A DNA stretch of 64,000 nt. Source: Isoetes taiwanensis. Its lineage: Eukaryota; Streptophyta; Lycopodiopsida; Isoetales; Isoetaceae. Below the pieces are notes generated by a model that saw only the letters and a program-made list of their open reading frames with translations, ran no database searches and was not told the origin of the DNA. The stretch is taken from contig JAJEKV010000020.1 in assembly GCA_021234155.1 (NCBI GenBank), forward strand, positions 4,574,563 to 4,638,562, given 5' to 3'. Shown here piece after piece: positions 20,559 through 29,934 of the stretch. Each line of letters begins with the position of its first letter. Positions within the stretch are counted from its first letter, which is position 1. A program made the translations under genes and the position numbers.

Positions 20559-21806
20559 ATGGCTCGCACGAAGCAGACCGCCCGCAAGGTTGTGCCGGAT
20601 GGATATGTGAGCGCCCAAGAGCGGGCCGTTCGACAGAAGGCCCGACCATCCCGGGAGCATGCCGAAGAGGAGGAACAGGTAGATCAACCTAATCCTAATG
20701 CCGAAGTGGAGGAACAGGTAGATCAACCCAACCCTAATGCCGAAGAAGAAGTCCAAGAGCACCAGGCGAAGGATCGGCCCCAAGACCTGGAGGAGTCAGA
20801 GGAGGTTTCCGTAGACCCTGAAGCTGCAGAGAAGCTAAGGAGGGAACTGGAGGCAGAACTCTTCGGTGGTGTCGACGAGCAGAAGGACGGGAGCAAAAAG
20901 AGGAAGAGGGATGGCGAGGAAGATGGGGAGAAGAAATCTAAGGAGGAGCGTCGCAGGGCCAAAGAGGAGCGACGAAAGAAGAAAGAAGAGAAGAGGCAGA
21001 GGAGGGAGCAGAAGAAGAAGAAGAAGAAGAAGAAAAGAGAGGAGCGTCCGAAGAAGAAAGCAGAAAAAGGGAAAGGCCTCGCACTGCCCAAGGATATCAA
21101 GAAAAAGCCCAAGACGACGGCCGCCAAAGGAGTTACCATACAGGAGCCAGACCCGGAGAAGCCGCCATCCTCATCTGACACTGAGTCAGATAAGGAAGCA
21201 AGAGGACCTGACCCAGCTGAGGGCTCTGGACCCTCAAATACAGCACGAGAGGAGGAGGACGTTGTGGCAAATGCACCGCCATACCCTAGGTGGCTGTCGC
21301 CGAAGCATCCCAGCGACAACACGAAGAAGCCGAAGCCACAAAGGAAGTCGTATGTGCTCAAGCAGGACCTGAAATATCGGAAGGAGTTGAAAGAGTATAC
21401 TTCGTTCATGAAAATGTACGAAGAATACTCTAAGTATTACGAGGAGCCGACGAAGAAGAACACACTCAAACCGCCACCTGAGATACCAGCCCCTCCAAAG
21501 AAGCCCATGAAGAGACACGCGGACTCAAAGTTTTCGAGAGCGGCCAAGGAGATCAAACATTTCCAGCGGAGTTACGGCTTCCTCATCCCTAGAGCCTCCT
21601 TTGCACGACTCACAAGGGAAGTTTTGCAGGAATTCGACCCCTCGAAGCGAGTCACGGACGATATGCTGCTGGCGTTACAGGAGGCGGCCAAGCAACACAT
21701 AGTGCAAAGCTTCGAAGACTCCATTGCATGCGCTATGCATGCAAAGAGAGTGACATGTATGCCAAAAGATATGAGGCTTGCTAAGTTTATTAAGAAAGAA
21801 TTCTAA
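20559..21806 (+). CDS. Giant histone H3-like protein: H3 tail + long charged insert + H3 fold
   Basis: Intronless, 415 residues, TAA at 21804-21806. The ATG at 20559 is chosen because it yields MARTKQTARK, the exact start of histone H3 (R2, K4, R8 and K9 kept; S10 replaced by V). Residues about 38-61 hold two copies of EEQVDQPNPNAE. Residues 62-105 are acidic. Residues about 128-180 are an extreme Lys/Arg/Glu block with coiled-coil or disordered character, and 180-330 are Pro/Lys-rich. Residues about 331-415 match the H3 histone fold: EIKHFQ in the alpha-N helix, FARLTREV in alpha 1, LALQEAAKQHIV in alpha 2, then FEDSIACAMHAKRVT and MPKDMRLAKFI (canonical FEDTNLCAIHAKRVT, MPKDIQLARRI). Loop 1 has the canonical length, unlike the extended loop 1 of CENH3. 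It is likely nuclear and may replace H3 in nucleosomes or bind H3-tail readers; this is inference. It is fully open while its neighbours are decayed. Confidence 0.88.
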   Translation: MARTKQTARKVVPDGYVSAQERAVRQKARPSREHAEEEEQVDQPNPNAEVEEQVDQPNPNAEEEVQEHQAKDRPQDLEESEEVSVDPEAAEKLRRELEAELFGGVDEQKDGSKKRKRDGEEDGEKKSKEERRRAKEERRKKKEEKRQRREQKKKKKKKKREERPKKKAEKGKGLALPKDIKKKPKTTAAKGVTIQEPDPEKPPSSSDTESDKEARGPDPAEGSGPSNTAREEEDVVANAPPYPRWLSPKHPSDNTKKPKPQRKSYVLKQDLKYRKELKEYTSFMKMYEEYSKYYEEPTKKNTLKPPPEIPAPPKKPMKRHADSKFSRAAKEIKHFQRSYGFLIPRASFARLTREVLQEFDPSKRVTDDMLLALQEAAKQHIVQSFEDSIACAMHAKRVTCMPKDMRLAKFIKKEF

Positions 21807-21818
21807 TTAATCATTGTA

Positions 21819-21824
21819 AATAAA
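21819..21824 (+). terminator. Poly(A) signal of the H3-like gene
   Basis: AATAAA lies 13 bases after the stop codon, followed by T-rich sequence. This is consistent with polyadenylated rather than histone stem-loop mRNA; no histone 3' stem-loop is seen. Confidence 0.4.
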
Positions 21825-21926
21825 ATTTTTGTAAGTATAAGTTGCAATTTTTGTGATGTGTTAAATCTGCCCTAACCAAGATGTATTACAATCTTGCATT
21901 TGAAATTAACAAATTTGGAGCAAAAC

Positions 21927-22489
21927 TCAGTGTTTCAGTTCTGGGTATGAATCTAACACTTCACCCACCGTCGTCCCCATAGTCAAATTATTCATAATAG
22001 ACACAAACTTCACCAGAAAATCATCTGTCGCAAAGTTTTTTGGATCGTAAGATGGTGGATTCAGGGCCTATGTTTGATTATAGAAGATTTGAGAGCATCA
22101 TCATCCACTATGTTTATATCATCCTTATTCTCGCCACCAAGTTCGTCCATCATGTTACTCAAGTGTTTGATGAAGATAGGCTTGCCTGTTGGATCCTTGG
22201 GATTAGTGATCTTCACACATTTGTTCTGATCCCAAAAGGTCAACCAATGTCTACGCATTTTCCCCAGTGCCTCCAAAGTATCCTTGATGTTCCTTAGTTC
22301 TATGGATGACCAAATACCAACTCGAAATAACCTGAATGCCTCATCTAGCATCTCCTTCAAGTGCGGCTGCGGATAGATCCACTTGGTGTCTGATGAAACT
22401 GATCTCTAGCCACCTTATTTTTCGGAAAAGTCTTGCAAAGGACTCCGTTTAGGTCGAACACCACAACGTTTTTAGAAACGCAATGCAAG
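21927..22489 (-). pseudogene. FCP1/NIF-type (HAD) phosphatase domain exon, frameshifted
   Basis: On the minus strand an acceptor (TTTCAG, 22492-22490) precedes NVVVFDLNGVLCKTFP, the N-terminal motif of plant FCP1/NLI-interacting-factor phosphatases (DLNGVL, with the first catalytic Asp). Further on are PHLKEMLDEAFRLFRVGIWS, WDQNKCVK, PIFIKHLSNM and an acidic DDDAL corresponding to the IDDSP region, then NPPSYDP. The stop is at 21927. At least two frame changes (near 22400 and near 22066) break it, and the usual DxDxT second Asp reads Asn in DLNGV, as is normal for this plant subgroup. It would be the C-terminal domain of the larger minus-strand gene, and lies tail-to-tail with the H3-like gene 120 bp away. 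Confidence 0.65.
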
Positions 22490-22529
22490 CTGAAACATCA
22501 AACATGTATCTGGTCAGCAAGATACGATC

Positions 22530-22690
22530 ACACAAACAATACAAACGCGCCAAGCGTGATTTGAGTTAGTCTTAACCAAATCGCGCTCGGCGTGATTTGG
22601 TTTGACAACAAAAATAATCAAAGCACGCTTGGCACGATTTAATTCAAAGGCAATATAAATTAAATCACGCGTGGCGCAATTTCGAAGGCA
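22530..22690. repeat. Hairpin repeats (CACGCTTGGCGTG type) in inferred intron
   Basis: Four diverged copies of a palindrome related to CACGCCTGGCGTG lie between the donor at about 22700 (GATAG|GTATGG) and the acceptor at 22490. They are the same family as the larger array at 24.5-24.9 kb. Confidence 0.6.
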
Positions 22691-22699
22691 AGGCCATAC

Positions 22700-23640
22700 C
22701 TATCATCTTCAGTTTCGCTGCCGTCATCGGCGTCATTCTCCCCTTCGCCACCCTTAATCTCCGTGCTCTTCTGACTGTTAGAATTGTTATTTTCTATTAG
22801 TTCCCCAGTGTCCTTCACAACTGACATTATTTTAGTATTCATTTGGCAAACCTGTGAATCACTAGAGTCGCCTTGGTTGCCTTCGCTTTCGGTTGGCCTA
22901 TCAATTAGATCCTTGTTAACCTGTGAATCTACTCTATTGTTGCTTGCATCACCCTGAAGGGAGGCAAGGATATTCCCTAAGTTTGCCTTCATCACATTAC
23001 TTTGAGCAGCCAGTTTAGCAGCCATTTGATCATTGCTTTCCTTATCAGGTTGCGTATTACTAGTTCCCTCACCAAAACTATCGTCCACTTTTGGATTGGA
23101 CAAGTCTACGAGACTTTTGATTGCTGAAGATTTCAGGTTGCCATAAGGGCCTTTAGGAGATTTGGCAAGCACATGCATGAGGAATGGTTCAAGAAAGTCT
23201 TTGGCCTGCTCATCACTCACAAAGCAGTGACATCTTCTAACACCCATAAGAGCCTCTCGGGCAATATACCTCCAACATGAAGCTCCAAGCAGGTTGTATC
23301 AATTGGAGCAAATGCCTCGACGAGGTAAGCAGCCATAGACGGGGGAAATCCATTTTTATTTAAGGGGCCCTTCTCCTTAGTTTGTAGCTCGTACTTGATT
23401 TCACCACTTAGGAGGGGGTCCCGATCCTCATCCTCTTCTGACTCATCCTGTTCTGACTGATCCTGATCCGTATGATAGAATATAGTTCTTAAGTCTGGAT
23501 CATCTAGAAGAAAACATTCCCATGCACTGCTATTGTCACCCTTGGCCTTAGCAATATCATATTCCTCGTCGACAAAGATGACTATCATAATAAAGATCAC
23601 ATGTGCCATCTTCCGCTCGTTCGCGACTCATTATCCTTAA
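22700..23640 (-). pseudogene. Middle exon with possible methyltransferase-like core, frameshifted
   Basis: Minus-strand ORFs 23609-23217 and 23247-22660 join by one frame change near 23235 to give DTTCLELHVGG, then ALMGVRRCHCFVSDEQAKDF, followed by a 130-residue Asn/Ser/Asp-rich acidic linker ending ETEDDR at a GT donor. The CLEL.VGG ... CFVSDE pattern resembles the motif I region and acidic loop of SAM-dependent DNA methyltransferases, and EEYDIAKAKGD upstream may be what is left after a DPPF motif. This reading is tentative. The exon runs in frame order into the FCP1-like exon. Confidence 0.4.
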
Positions 23641-24519
23641 CATCATATATTAGGCATCCCTCCCTAATAACTTTGAGGCACTCATGGATCATGAGCAGCC
23701 CGATAGTGTCTCGATATTTGACAATTTGAGAGATCAATCTTTGGGATGCCCATGTCTTCTTCTTCAAAGTAATCTTCTTCACAAGGGCCACTTTTCTTCT
23801 CAACTCGGCTAGTACCTTAGGGGGTAGAGTCTCCTTATGTTTTGCATTTTTAGCCTTCCAAAATTCTTTAGGAAGTCCTTTGATCAGAATACAAACTTCC
23901 CGATGTCATCCTTATCGACCTTGTATTTGTCCAAAGAATCCAATTTCGAGATAATGCCACATCCCCGATAGCCTTTTGTAACTCAGGCTCCCTAAATGAG
24001 CTCCTACAAATGACTTCATTGTGCGTACATCCTTCACATGGTCGCAAAGACTCAACGAAGGACATCCTATCCTTAGTGAAAGCACTCTTCTTGTATAAGA
24101 CTTCCTTCTTTAAGCACCGGTCTAAAACCCAAATGGTCTCAAATAATGCCTAGTCCCTTTGAGTCTTTCTCATCTCTCACACATTCAAGTCAAAGATGCT
24201 TACATCAACAGGAGGCACCCTACCCATAGTATCTGGCAGCTTCCCTTGTGCATAAGCGTCCCAGAATTCATTCCACTTTTGCCATACTGCCTCCTTACAA
24301 AAGACAATCTTATACGAGTCTGTTGGGCCTGACCTGCTAGATGAGTTTTCAGAAGGATATGCAATGTCATCACCATCTTTTTTCTTTGATTTTCTTGCAG
24401 CCTTCTTCTTCTCCCGTATAATCCTCAGACTTTGACCCGCCCTGTCTGGTGGGTAATGGGCAGCCATATTCCACCCACTGTTGACGGGCGTGGCACAGTT
24501 GTTCCACGTATGGACTGCA
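23597..24519 (-). pseudogene. Upstream exons of the same minus-strand gene (Lys-rich segment)
   Basis: An acceptor (TATTGCAG, about 24520) leads into VHTWNNCATPVNSGWNMAAHY, then REKKKAARKSKKKDGDD (a likely nuclear-localisation type basic run), then FCKEAVWQKWNEFWDAYAQG. Further ORFs at 24065-23868 (RPCEGCTHNEV, ELQKAIGDVALSRNW) and 23803-23597 continue in shifting frames. No enzyme family was recognised in this part. Stops and shifts mark decay. Confidence 0.35.
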
Positions 24520-24544
24520 ATAGTACAGACATTGAATCAGTATC

Positions 24545-24915
24545 ATAGAATAGAAACACGCCGGACGCGATTTGAATAGAATTGATCAACAGAAAAATCA
24601 CGCCTGGCGTGAAATGAATTAAGTTACTAATGCAATTCACGCCAGGCGTGCTTTCAAATCAATTGAATTCACGCCAGACTCCTTTCAAATCAATTGAATT
24701 CACGCCAGGCGTGCTTTCAAATCAAACCAATTCACACCAGGCGTGCTTTTAATTAGTTTGATTTGAAAGCACGACGTGAATTCAATTGATTTGAAAGCAC
24801 GCCTGGCGTGAATTGTTTTGAATTGAAAGCACGCCTGGCGTGAATTAGTTAGGAATGATAACACGCCACGCATGAATTTAATTGAATTGAAAGCACGTCT
24901 GGCGTGAATATTAAA
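24545..24915. repeat. Array of CACGCCTGGCGTG palindromes
   Basis: About 11 copies of a ~33-bp unit, in both orientations, centred on GCACGCCTGGCGTGAATT and spaced by TTGAATTGAAA/AATTCAATTG sequence. Each unit can form a 6-7 bp stem hairpin. The array sits in the gap between the ParB-like and Lys-rich coding segments. Confidence 0.85.
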
Positions 24916-24939
24916 GTGCTAACATTCTAATGCAGTTAG

Positions 24940-25250
24940 TTATTTTTTGTATAGAAATGTCTTCCCCATTTCATTCAAAGTTGCACTAATCTCAGCCAAA
25001 TCTGCAGGTGAAGTATTGGCATCCAAGAGACGACACCTCCTATATGCATAGTGATTGTAGAACACGCTTTGGCCTGTTTGTTCTGCCTGCCTGATGAGGG
25101 CCTTTTGTGCCTCAACAGAATGCTGTCCGTCGATGATGACGAATTTAATGTTATCATTTAACATTAACTCCTCGAAGTTCGTCCACACAGCAGGCTTATT
25201 CGAGATCATATCCCAAGGTAACACATCCGCTGGCATAGGCATTTGACCTG
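24940..25250 (-). pseudogene. ParB-like (DGQHS motif) coding fragment
   Basis: The minus-strand ORF contains KFVIIDGQHSVEAQKALIRQ, matching the ParB/sulfiredoxin-fold signature (V.DG.HR..A...), then NHYAYRRCRLLDANTSPADL and AEISATLNEMGK. ParB-like domains bind DNA or hydrolyse nucleotides in prokaryotes; some eukaryotic element-encoded proteins carry a DGQHS variant. The fragment ends in TAA at 24940. On its upstream side it abuts a LINE fragment at about 25250, so the true N-terminus is lost. Confidence 0.5.
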
Positions 25251-26365
25251 GAAGACATTTTTCCACCTTCCCTCTTCTACACGTAATCGATGGGAACTCA
25301 GTCTCATACGCGCCACTGCCCTGCGCTTCACTAATGTCATGTCGCCACTCATATATTTAGCCTTCTGAAGCATTGGATTCATGTATTTCTGATAATATGC
25401 CATCTTTGTTTTTGGATTCTTCCATCTAGACAATTGAATCCCTTGTATCACCCATGTTCTAATTTCTATTTGCGAGCAATCTTCTATTTTCATATCCCAT
25501 TTTGTTAACCAGTCTCCTATATTCTGATATCAACCTTTTTTCTTGCTCTCCATCATAGCCAGGCGAGACAGCCTGTCTTCGTCTAATTTTCCTGTCTTAT
25601 TCAAGTATATGAGGGTTTGAAAAAGTGCTTCACCTTCTAGAGGAATCAATTTACACTCGGTTAGCATCATATCATAGGGAGTCTGAGTTTTTACCCAAGC
25701 ATCATATCATAGAGAGTCTGAGTTTTTACCCCTAGTTCTGTGCATAAAAACTGTTTTTGGATCTTTTCTATTTGATTCCACAAGCAATTGGGCAATCCCA
25801 AATCCCAAACTTCACCTCCATACAGAACAACCGACTGTATCAAACTTTATAAAGCATCTTTTTCATGTGCATATTTTGTGCAAACGCTTTCCCACAACTT
25901 CGTTGCATAGCATATAGCACTTTTAAACCTTCGTTTATCCTCTGCTCAATACACTTATTCCACCAGAAATTCTTGTCTATTATGAGCCTAAGTTATTTAT
26001 AGCTATCTGCAAGTGTTATCAGCTCTCCTTTATAATAGAAATCACTATTTTTTCGAGAGCCCACTGTCATAACCATGGTTTTTTTCATATTCACCTCCAT
26101 ACCTGTTGCATCACAAAAAGCTTCTAGTGCCTTAAGGTATCTCTGGAGTCCAGCTTTCTCTTTTGAGAAAAGTAGTGCGTCATCTGCATATAAGAGAAGG
26201 GCAAGAATATATCCAGCTAGAATTCCACCTGCGCTCCATGATCTATAATCCATCTCTCCAATCGGTCTATAAAAAGGCCAAACAGTATAGGGGATAACAG
26301 ACAACCTTGCTTAACTCCCACATTGCTCGTGGCTTGAGCCCCACATTCGATATTCCACGGAAAAT
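25251..26365 (-). mobile_element. LINE fragment, copy 1 (RT C-terminal part)
   Basis: GVKQGCLLSPILFGLFIDRL (about 26330), YADDALLFS (about 26190, RT catalytic motif) and MRLSSHRLRVEEGRW (about 25300) are non-LTR RT features. The gag-like ORF1 and the zinc-finger tail seen in copy 2 are missing, so both ends are truncated. Stops interrupt it. It joins a gypsy element upstream and the ParB-like fragment downstream. Confidence 0.8.
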
Positions 26366-27660
26366 ACAGCTCCAAAATACAGCGTCAGGAAAGGCATCTG
26401 AAACAATCGTGGAGGGATCATCTGTGTGGATGCGTGAGAGATAAGCCGGTACGACATGAGATTTGCCAGCTTTATGAATGATTTCAAAAGGAGCGAATTC
26501 TTGCATAAGAAGGACCCAACGAGCAATTCTGCCCGTGGGCGTGGACTTGTTGATCAAATATAGAAGTGCCTGATGGTCAACAAAGAATTTGATCTGACTG
26601 CCCAACAAATAATGACGGAAGCGTTGGACACAAAAAATTAAGCCCAATGCCTCCCTCTCAGTGGCAGAGTGGTTGCGCTCAGCAGGATTGAGTTTTCTGT
26701 TGGCATAACGATTCGGTTTATCTGTGTGCGCGTCAAATGCTTGTGAGAGAACATCACCTATAGCAAATGCGGAGACATCGACATGAACATGAAAAGGCTT
26801 GTCCCATTGAAGTGGAACAAGCACGGGGGCCTGAGTAAGCAAAATCTTCAACTGTTGGAAAGCAGCATCCGCCTGGGAATTCCAAGCCCAAGTGGATTCA
26901 TCACCCGTGAGTTTATGAATGGGATCAGCAATGGCTGCAAGTCCAGGAATGAAGGTGGAATAATAATTTACCTTGCCCAGGAAAGAACGTGTCTCCTTGA
27001 TATTAGATGGTGCTTGAGCTTTAAGCATGCAACTGATTTTAGCAGGATCTGTGGTGATACGTGCTTTACTGACCACATGTCCTAACAGAACACCAGAGGT
27101 GACGCAGAAGGTGCATTTCTCAGGATTTAGACTAATACCAGACTCATCACATTTCTGAAAGACGAGCTCTAATTTATCCAGGTGGTCGGAAAAGTCATCT
27201 TGAAAAATCTGGAGAAAGGGTTTCTCCTTCATATAATCATGAACAACCGAGAGCATAATGCGTTGAAACGTTGATGGAGAGTTTGATAACCCAAAAGGAA
27301 CCACCTTGTAGGCAAAAGTGCCCCACGGGGTGGTGAAGGTAGTCTTAAGTTGATCAGCTTCTTTGATTGAAATTTGATTGTAGCCTGAAAAACCATCCAT
27401 GAAGGAGTACATTTCATGACCAACGACCTCTTCCAGAACCTGGTCTGTGAAGGGAAGTGGGAAGTGATCACGCTCCGTGGCCTGATTGAGTTTGCGATAG
27501 TCCACGCAAACGCGGATCTTACCGTTGTGTTTGAGAGCAATGACTATGGGGCTCACCCATTCAGAATGTTTGACCTCGTAGATCAAACTTGCAGCTAGAA
27601 GTTTGTCAATTTCAGCCTTGACGCGGTCACGGTAATTTGGGTTGAGCCTGTACTGTCGTT
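26366..27660 (-). pseudogene. Ty3/gypsy pol: RT-RNase H, long open frame
   Basis: The minus-strand frame runs from about 27658 (NPNYRDRVKAEIDKLLAA) through VCVDYRKLN, VPFGLSNSPSTFQ, the catalytic IFQDDF (FxDD variant of YxDD), then RNase H with HVDVSAFAIGDVLSQ and FFVDHQALLYL. It ends within the connection after AYLSRIH, where the LINE fragment begins (26365). Integrase is absent. The RT-RNase H part is uninterrupted for about 420 codons, suggesting a fairly young insertion truncated by rearrangement. Confidence 0.88.
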
Positions 27661-27661
27661 A

Positions 27662-29934
27662 CTAGACAAGATGTGCATCTGATTTGGTAGGAATGGTGAG
27701 TTCCCCCAAGTTTTTGTTGATACCCCGAAGATCTTTATAACTCCAGGCAAAAATGTGTTTGAATTTTTTGAAAAGCGTGATGGTGCGTTTGCGATAGGTG
27801 GTCGGGAGATTGGCAGCAAGACGGACAGGTTGATTGTTGCCAACGTCCACTATCTCCACGTCAGGAGTCTGAATGTGTGGAACGACTTTCGTGTCTTGAA
27901 CAACATGAGCAGGAGGCTGGAACATGACGGGATGAGCTGCATTCTTCGTGGTGAAAAAAAAATGGTTGCTGAGCATCATCAAGCAGTGGTTGCTGCATGA
28001 CGGCATGTACGTCCACCATGTCGTGAGGAAGTCCTGTATCTGAAAAATGATCAATGCGTTGGATGCGATTGCAAGGAGCCAGATAGGGGTCAAGTAAATC
28101 AGCCACAACCTGGTCCTGATCGAGAGTCATCTCGCCCCATGGATCAGCATATTCAGGGTAGAATGACAGAGGCAGACTCGCAGGGGGAGCCTGGACATGA
28201 TAGATGTTTTGGGCTTCGTCAGAATCGGTGTCTGAGAGAGAGGGTTCAGCATGTTCGACCGAGATGATCTTGTCGGTTTCTAAATCCATGGTGGCATTGA
28301 GATGACCATCTGTAATGACGAGCTGGTCCGTGGCCCAGTAATGGATGCTTTTTGCTTGACGGAGAAAAGGCCTGCCGACCAACATTTCATAATCACCTGG
28401 ATCTTCCCCAGCCTTCCAAACACCGAATTCCAAGGGGAATCCGAGGTCGCCTATATTGATGTGAAGAAGAGGCGTGACGCCTTGAGGGTGCGTGATATGG
28501 TCATTAGGATGTCATATGGGACATGGTAAAGTTGTTTAATGCCCATTTGCTTGCGGAGCTTACAGTGATAAGATTGACAGCACTACCCCCGTCAATTTGA
28601 ACATGGTTGACTTGTTGATTGCCCACCGTGGCATGTACCGTGGGTGTGGAGGTAGCGACAACCCCAACCAGAACCATGGGAAGGGACAACTGGTCCTTGA
28701 GAGCAGGACACAGTTTCAAGATGGTTGCTAAACTCAAGGGAATCTTGATTTTGGCGAGCTCTTTCTGGAGTTCCAAGGGAACATGAGAAAATGGATCGGT
28801 GGGATCCAAGGGAGCAGGAGACGGTGGCAATGAAGCAGCGACTTCTTTGAGAAGCTCCACCTCAGCAGCGATGTTAGGATATTGCTGAGAGCGTGGAGTG
28901 TGAGATGACGGAGGTGCATCCTGACGCTGCTGAGCTCTGGTGGTGGCGTGTACATTAGCCAGTGTGCGTCCTTCAGTAGCCTGCATAAGGTTGAGGATGC
29001 TTTGTCTAACTTTGGGCATGACATGAGGCATGAGTTTATCCAGATCTGGGGCAAAGTGAACCTTTTTGTCCTCTGCATGAGGGATCGTGTCAACTGCAAA
29101 AGCAGGTTGCGTATCATGAGGAAGGATGGTCAAGGGGCGTGACGCCCTGGTCTGGCGTGAAACCAAACCCACCCAATTTGACGGTTGAACTGGAGGATTG
29201 AGAGCCTGATAAATTTCTTCCTGGACTTGTTGATCCATTGGAGGAGTTGTTGCAGGAGCTAGTTGATACCTTGATTGTTGAGGCACGCGTGGTGGTTTTC
29301 GAAGAACAAGACGAGGGCCCTGTTTGCCATTTGCAATCCAAAGTTGATAGGCCGTGAGGCGTACTGACGTGGGTTGATTCGTGCCTGGAAGTTGGACTTG
29401 AACTTGAGGAAGTTGAGGGCATGCCGTAGTGGTATGACCCCATTCCAGACAATGATAGCACTGGGCTTTAGAAGGATCAAAAGGAGCACGGTTGCCTTGT
29501 CCTCTTGACGGCTGAGATTGCTGAGATTGTGGATACTGTTGAAGTGGTTGAGTTTGAAATTGCTGAGGTTGGTATGACGTCTGTTGCTGAGGCGTGGTCT
29601 GGACTTGATAAACCATCTTTTGCCTGAAGGGTGTAGGATGAGTACGAGTGCATTCTTCCGTGGCATGATTGCACATGTTGCAGCGTTTACAATGAGGAGG
29701 ACCATTGGAGGAGTTGCACTCATTGGCCAAATGGCCTTGATATTTGCAGATGTGGCACCAAATTTGACTGCGTTGAGGATTTGAGTGTTGAGGCTGAACT
29801 GTAGTCTGAGGTACCATGACAGGAGGAATGAAGGGTAGCTCCTGGAGGGCCATGCCGTGAGAGGAAACATTAACTGAATGATTGACAAGTTCGATGGCCT
29901 GCTCCAAAGTCTTGGGGCGCAGGTATTCAATCAT
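27662..29934 (-). pseudogene. Gypsy capsid C-terminus, zinc knuckles and protease
   Basis: ORF 29934-28504 (476 codons) has two CCHC knuckles (CHICKYQGHLANEC near 29750 and CYHCLEWGHTTTAC near 29455), a Gln/Pro-rich linker, and the start of a pepsin-like protease (VQIDGGSAVNLI near 28590; DGG in place of DSG). A frameshift near 28560 moves the remainder to ORF 28433-27861 (EDPGDYEMLVGRPFLRQAK), with another near 28100. Stop codons at about 27661 separate it from RT. Confidence 0.8.

Noticed and set aside
20366-21518. Long minus- and other-frame ORFs over the H3-like gene (Ser/Phe-rich)
   Set aside because: They mirror the Lys/Glu-rich codons of the plus-strand gene and have no domain.
20559-21806. 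Assignment of the H3-like protein as CENH3
   Set aside because: CENH3 proteins usually have an extended loop 1 and a diverged tail; here loop 1 has canonical length and the tail start is exactly H3.
22530-24915. CRISPR-like array from the repeated CACGCCTGGCGTG units
   Set aside because: Units are close-packed, occur in both orientations and have no unique spacers of constant length, and the DNA is eukaryotic.
26783-27598. Plus-strand ORFs over the gypsy pol
   Set aside because: They are shadows of the minus-strand RT-RNase H frame.
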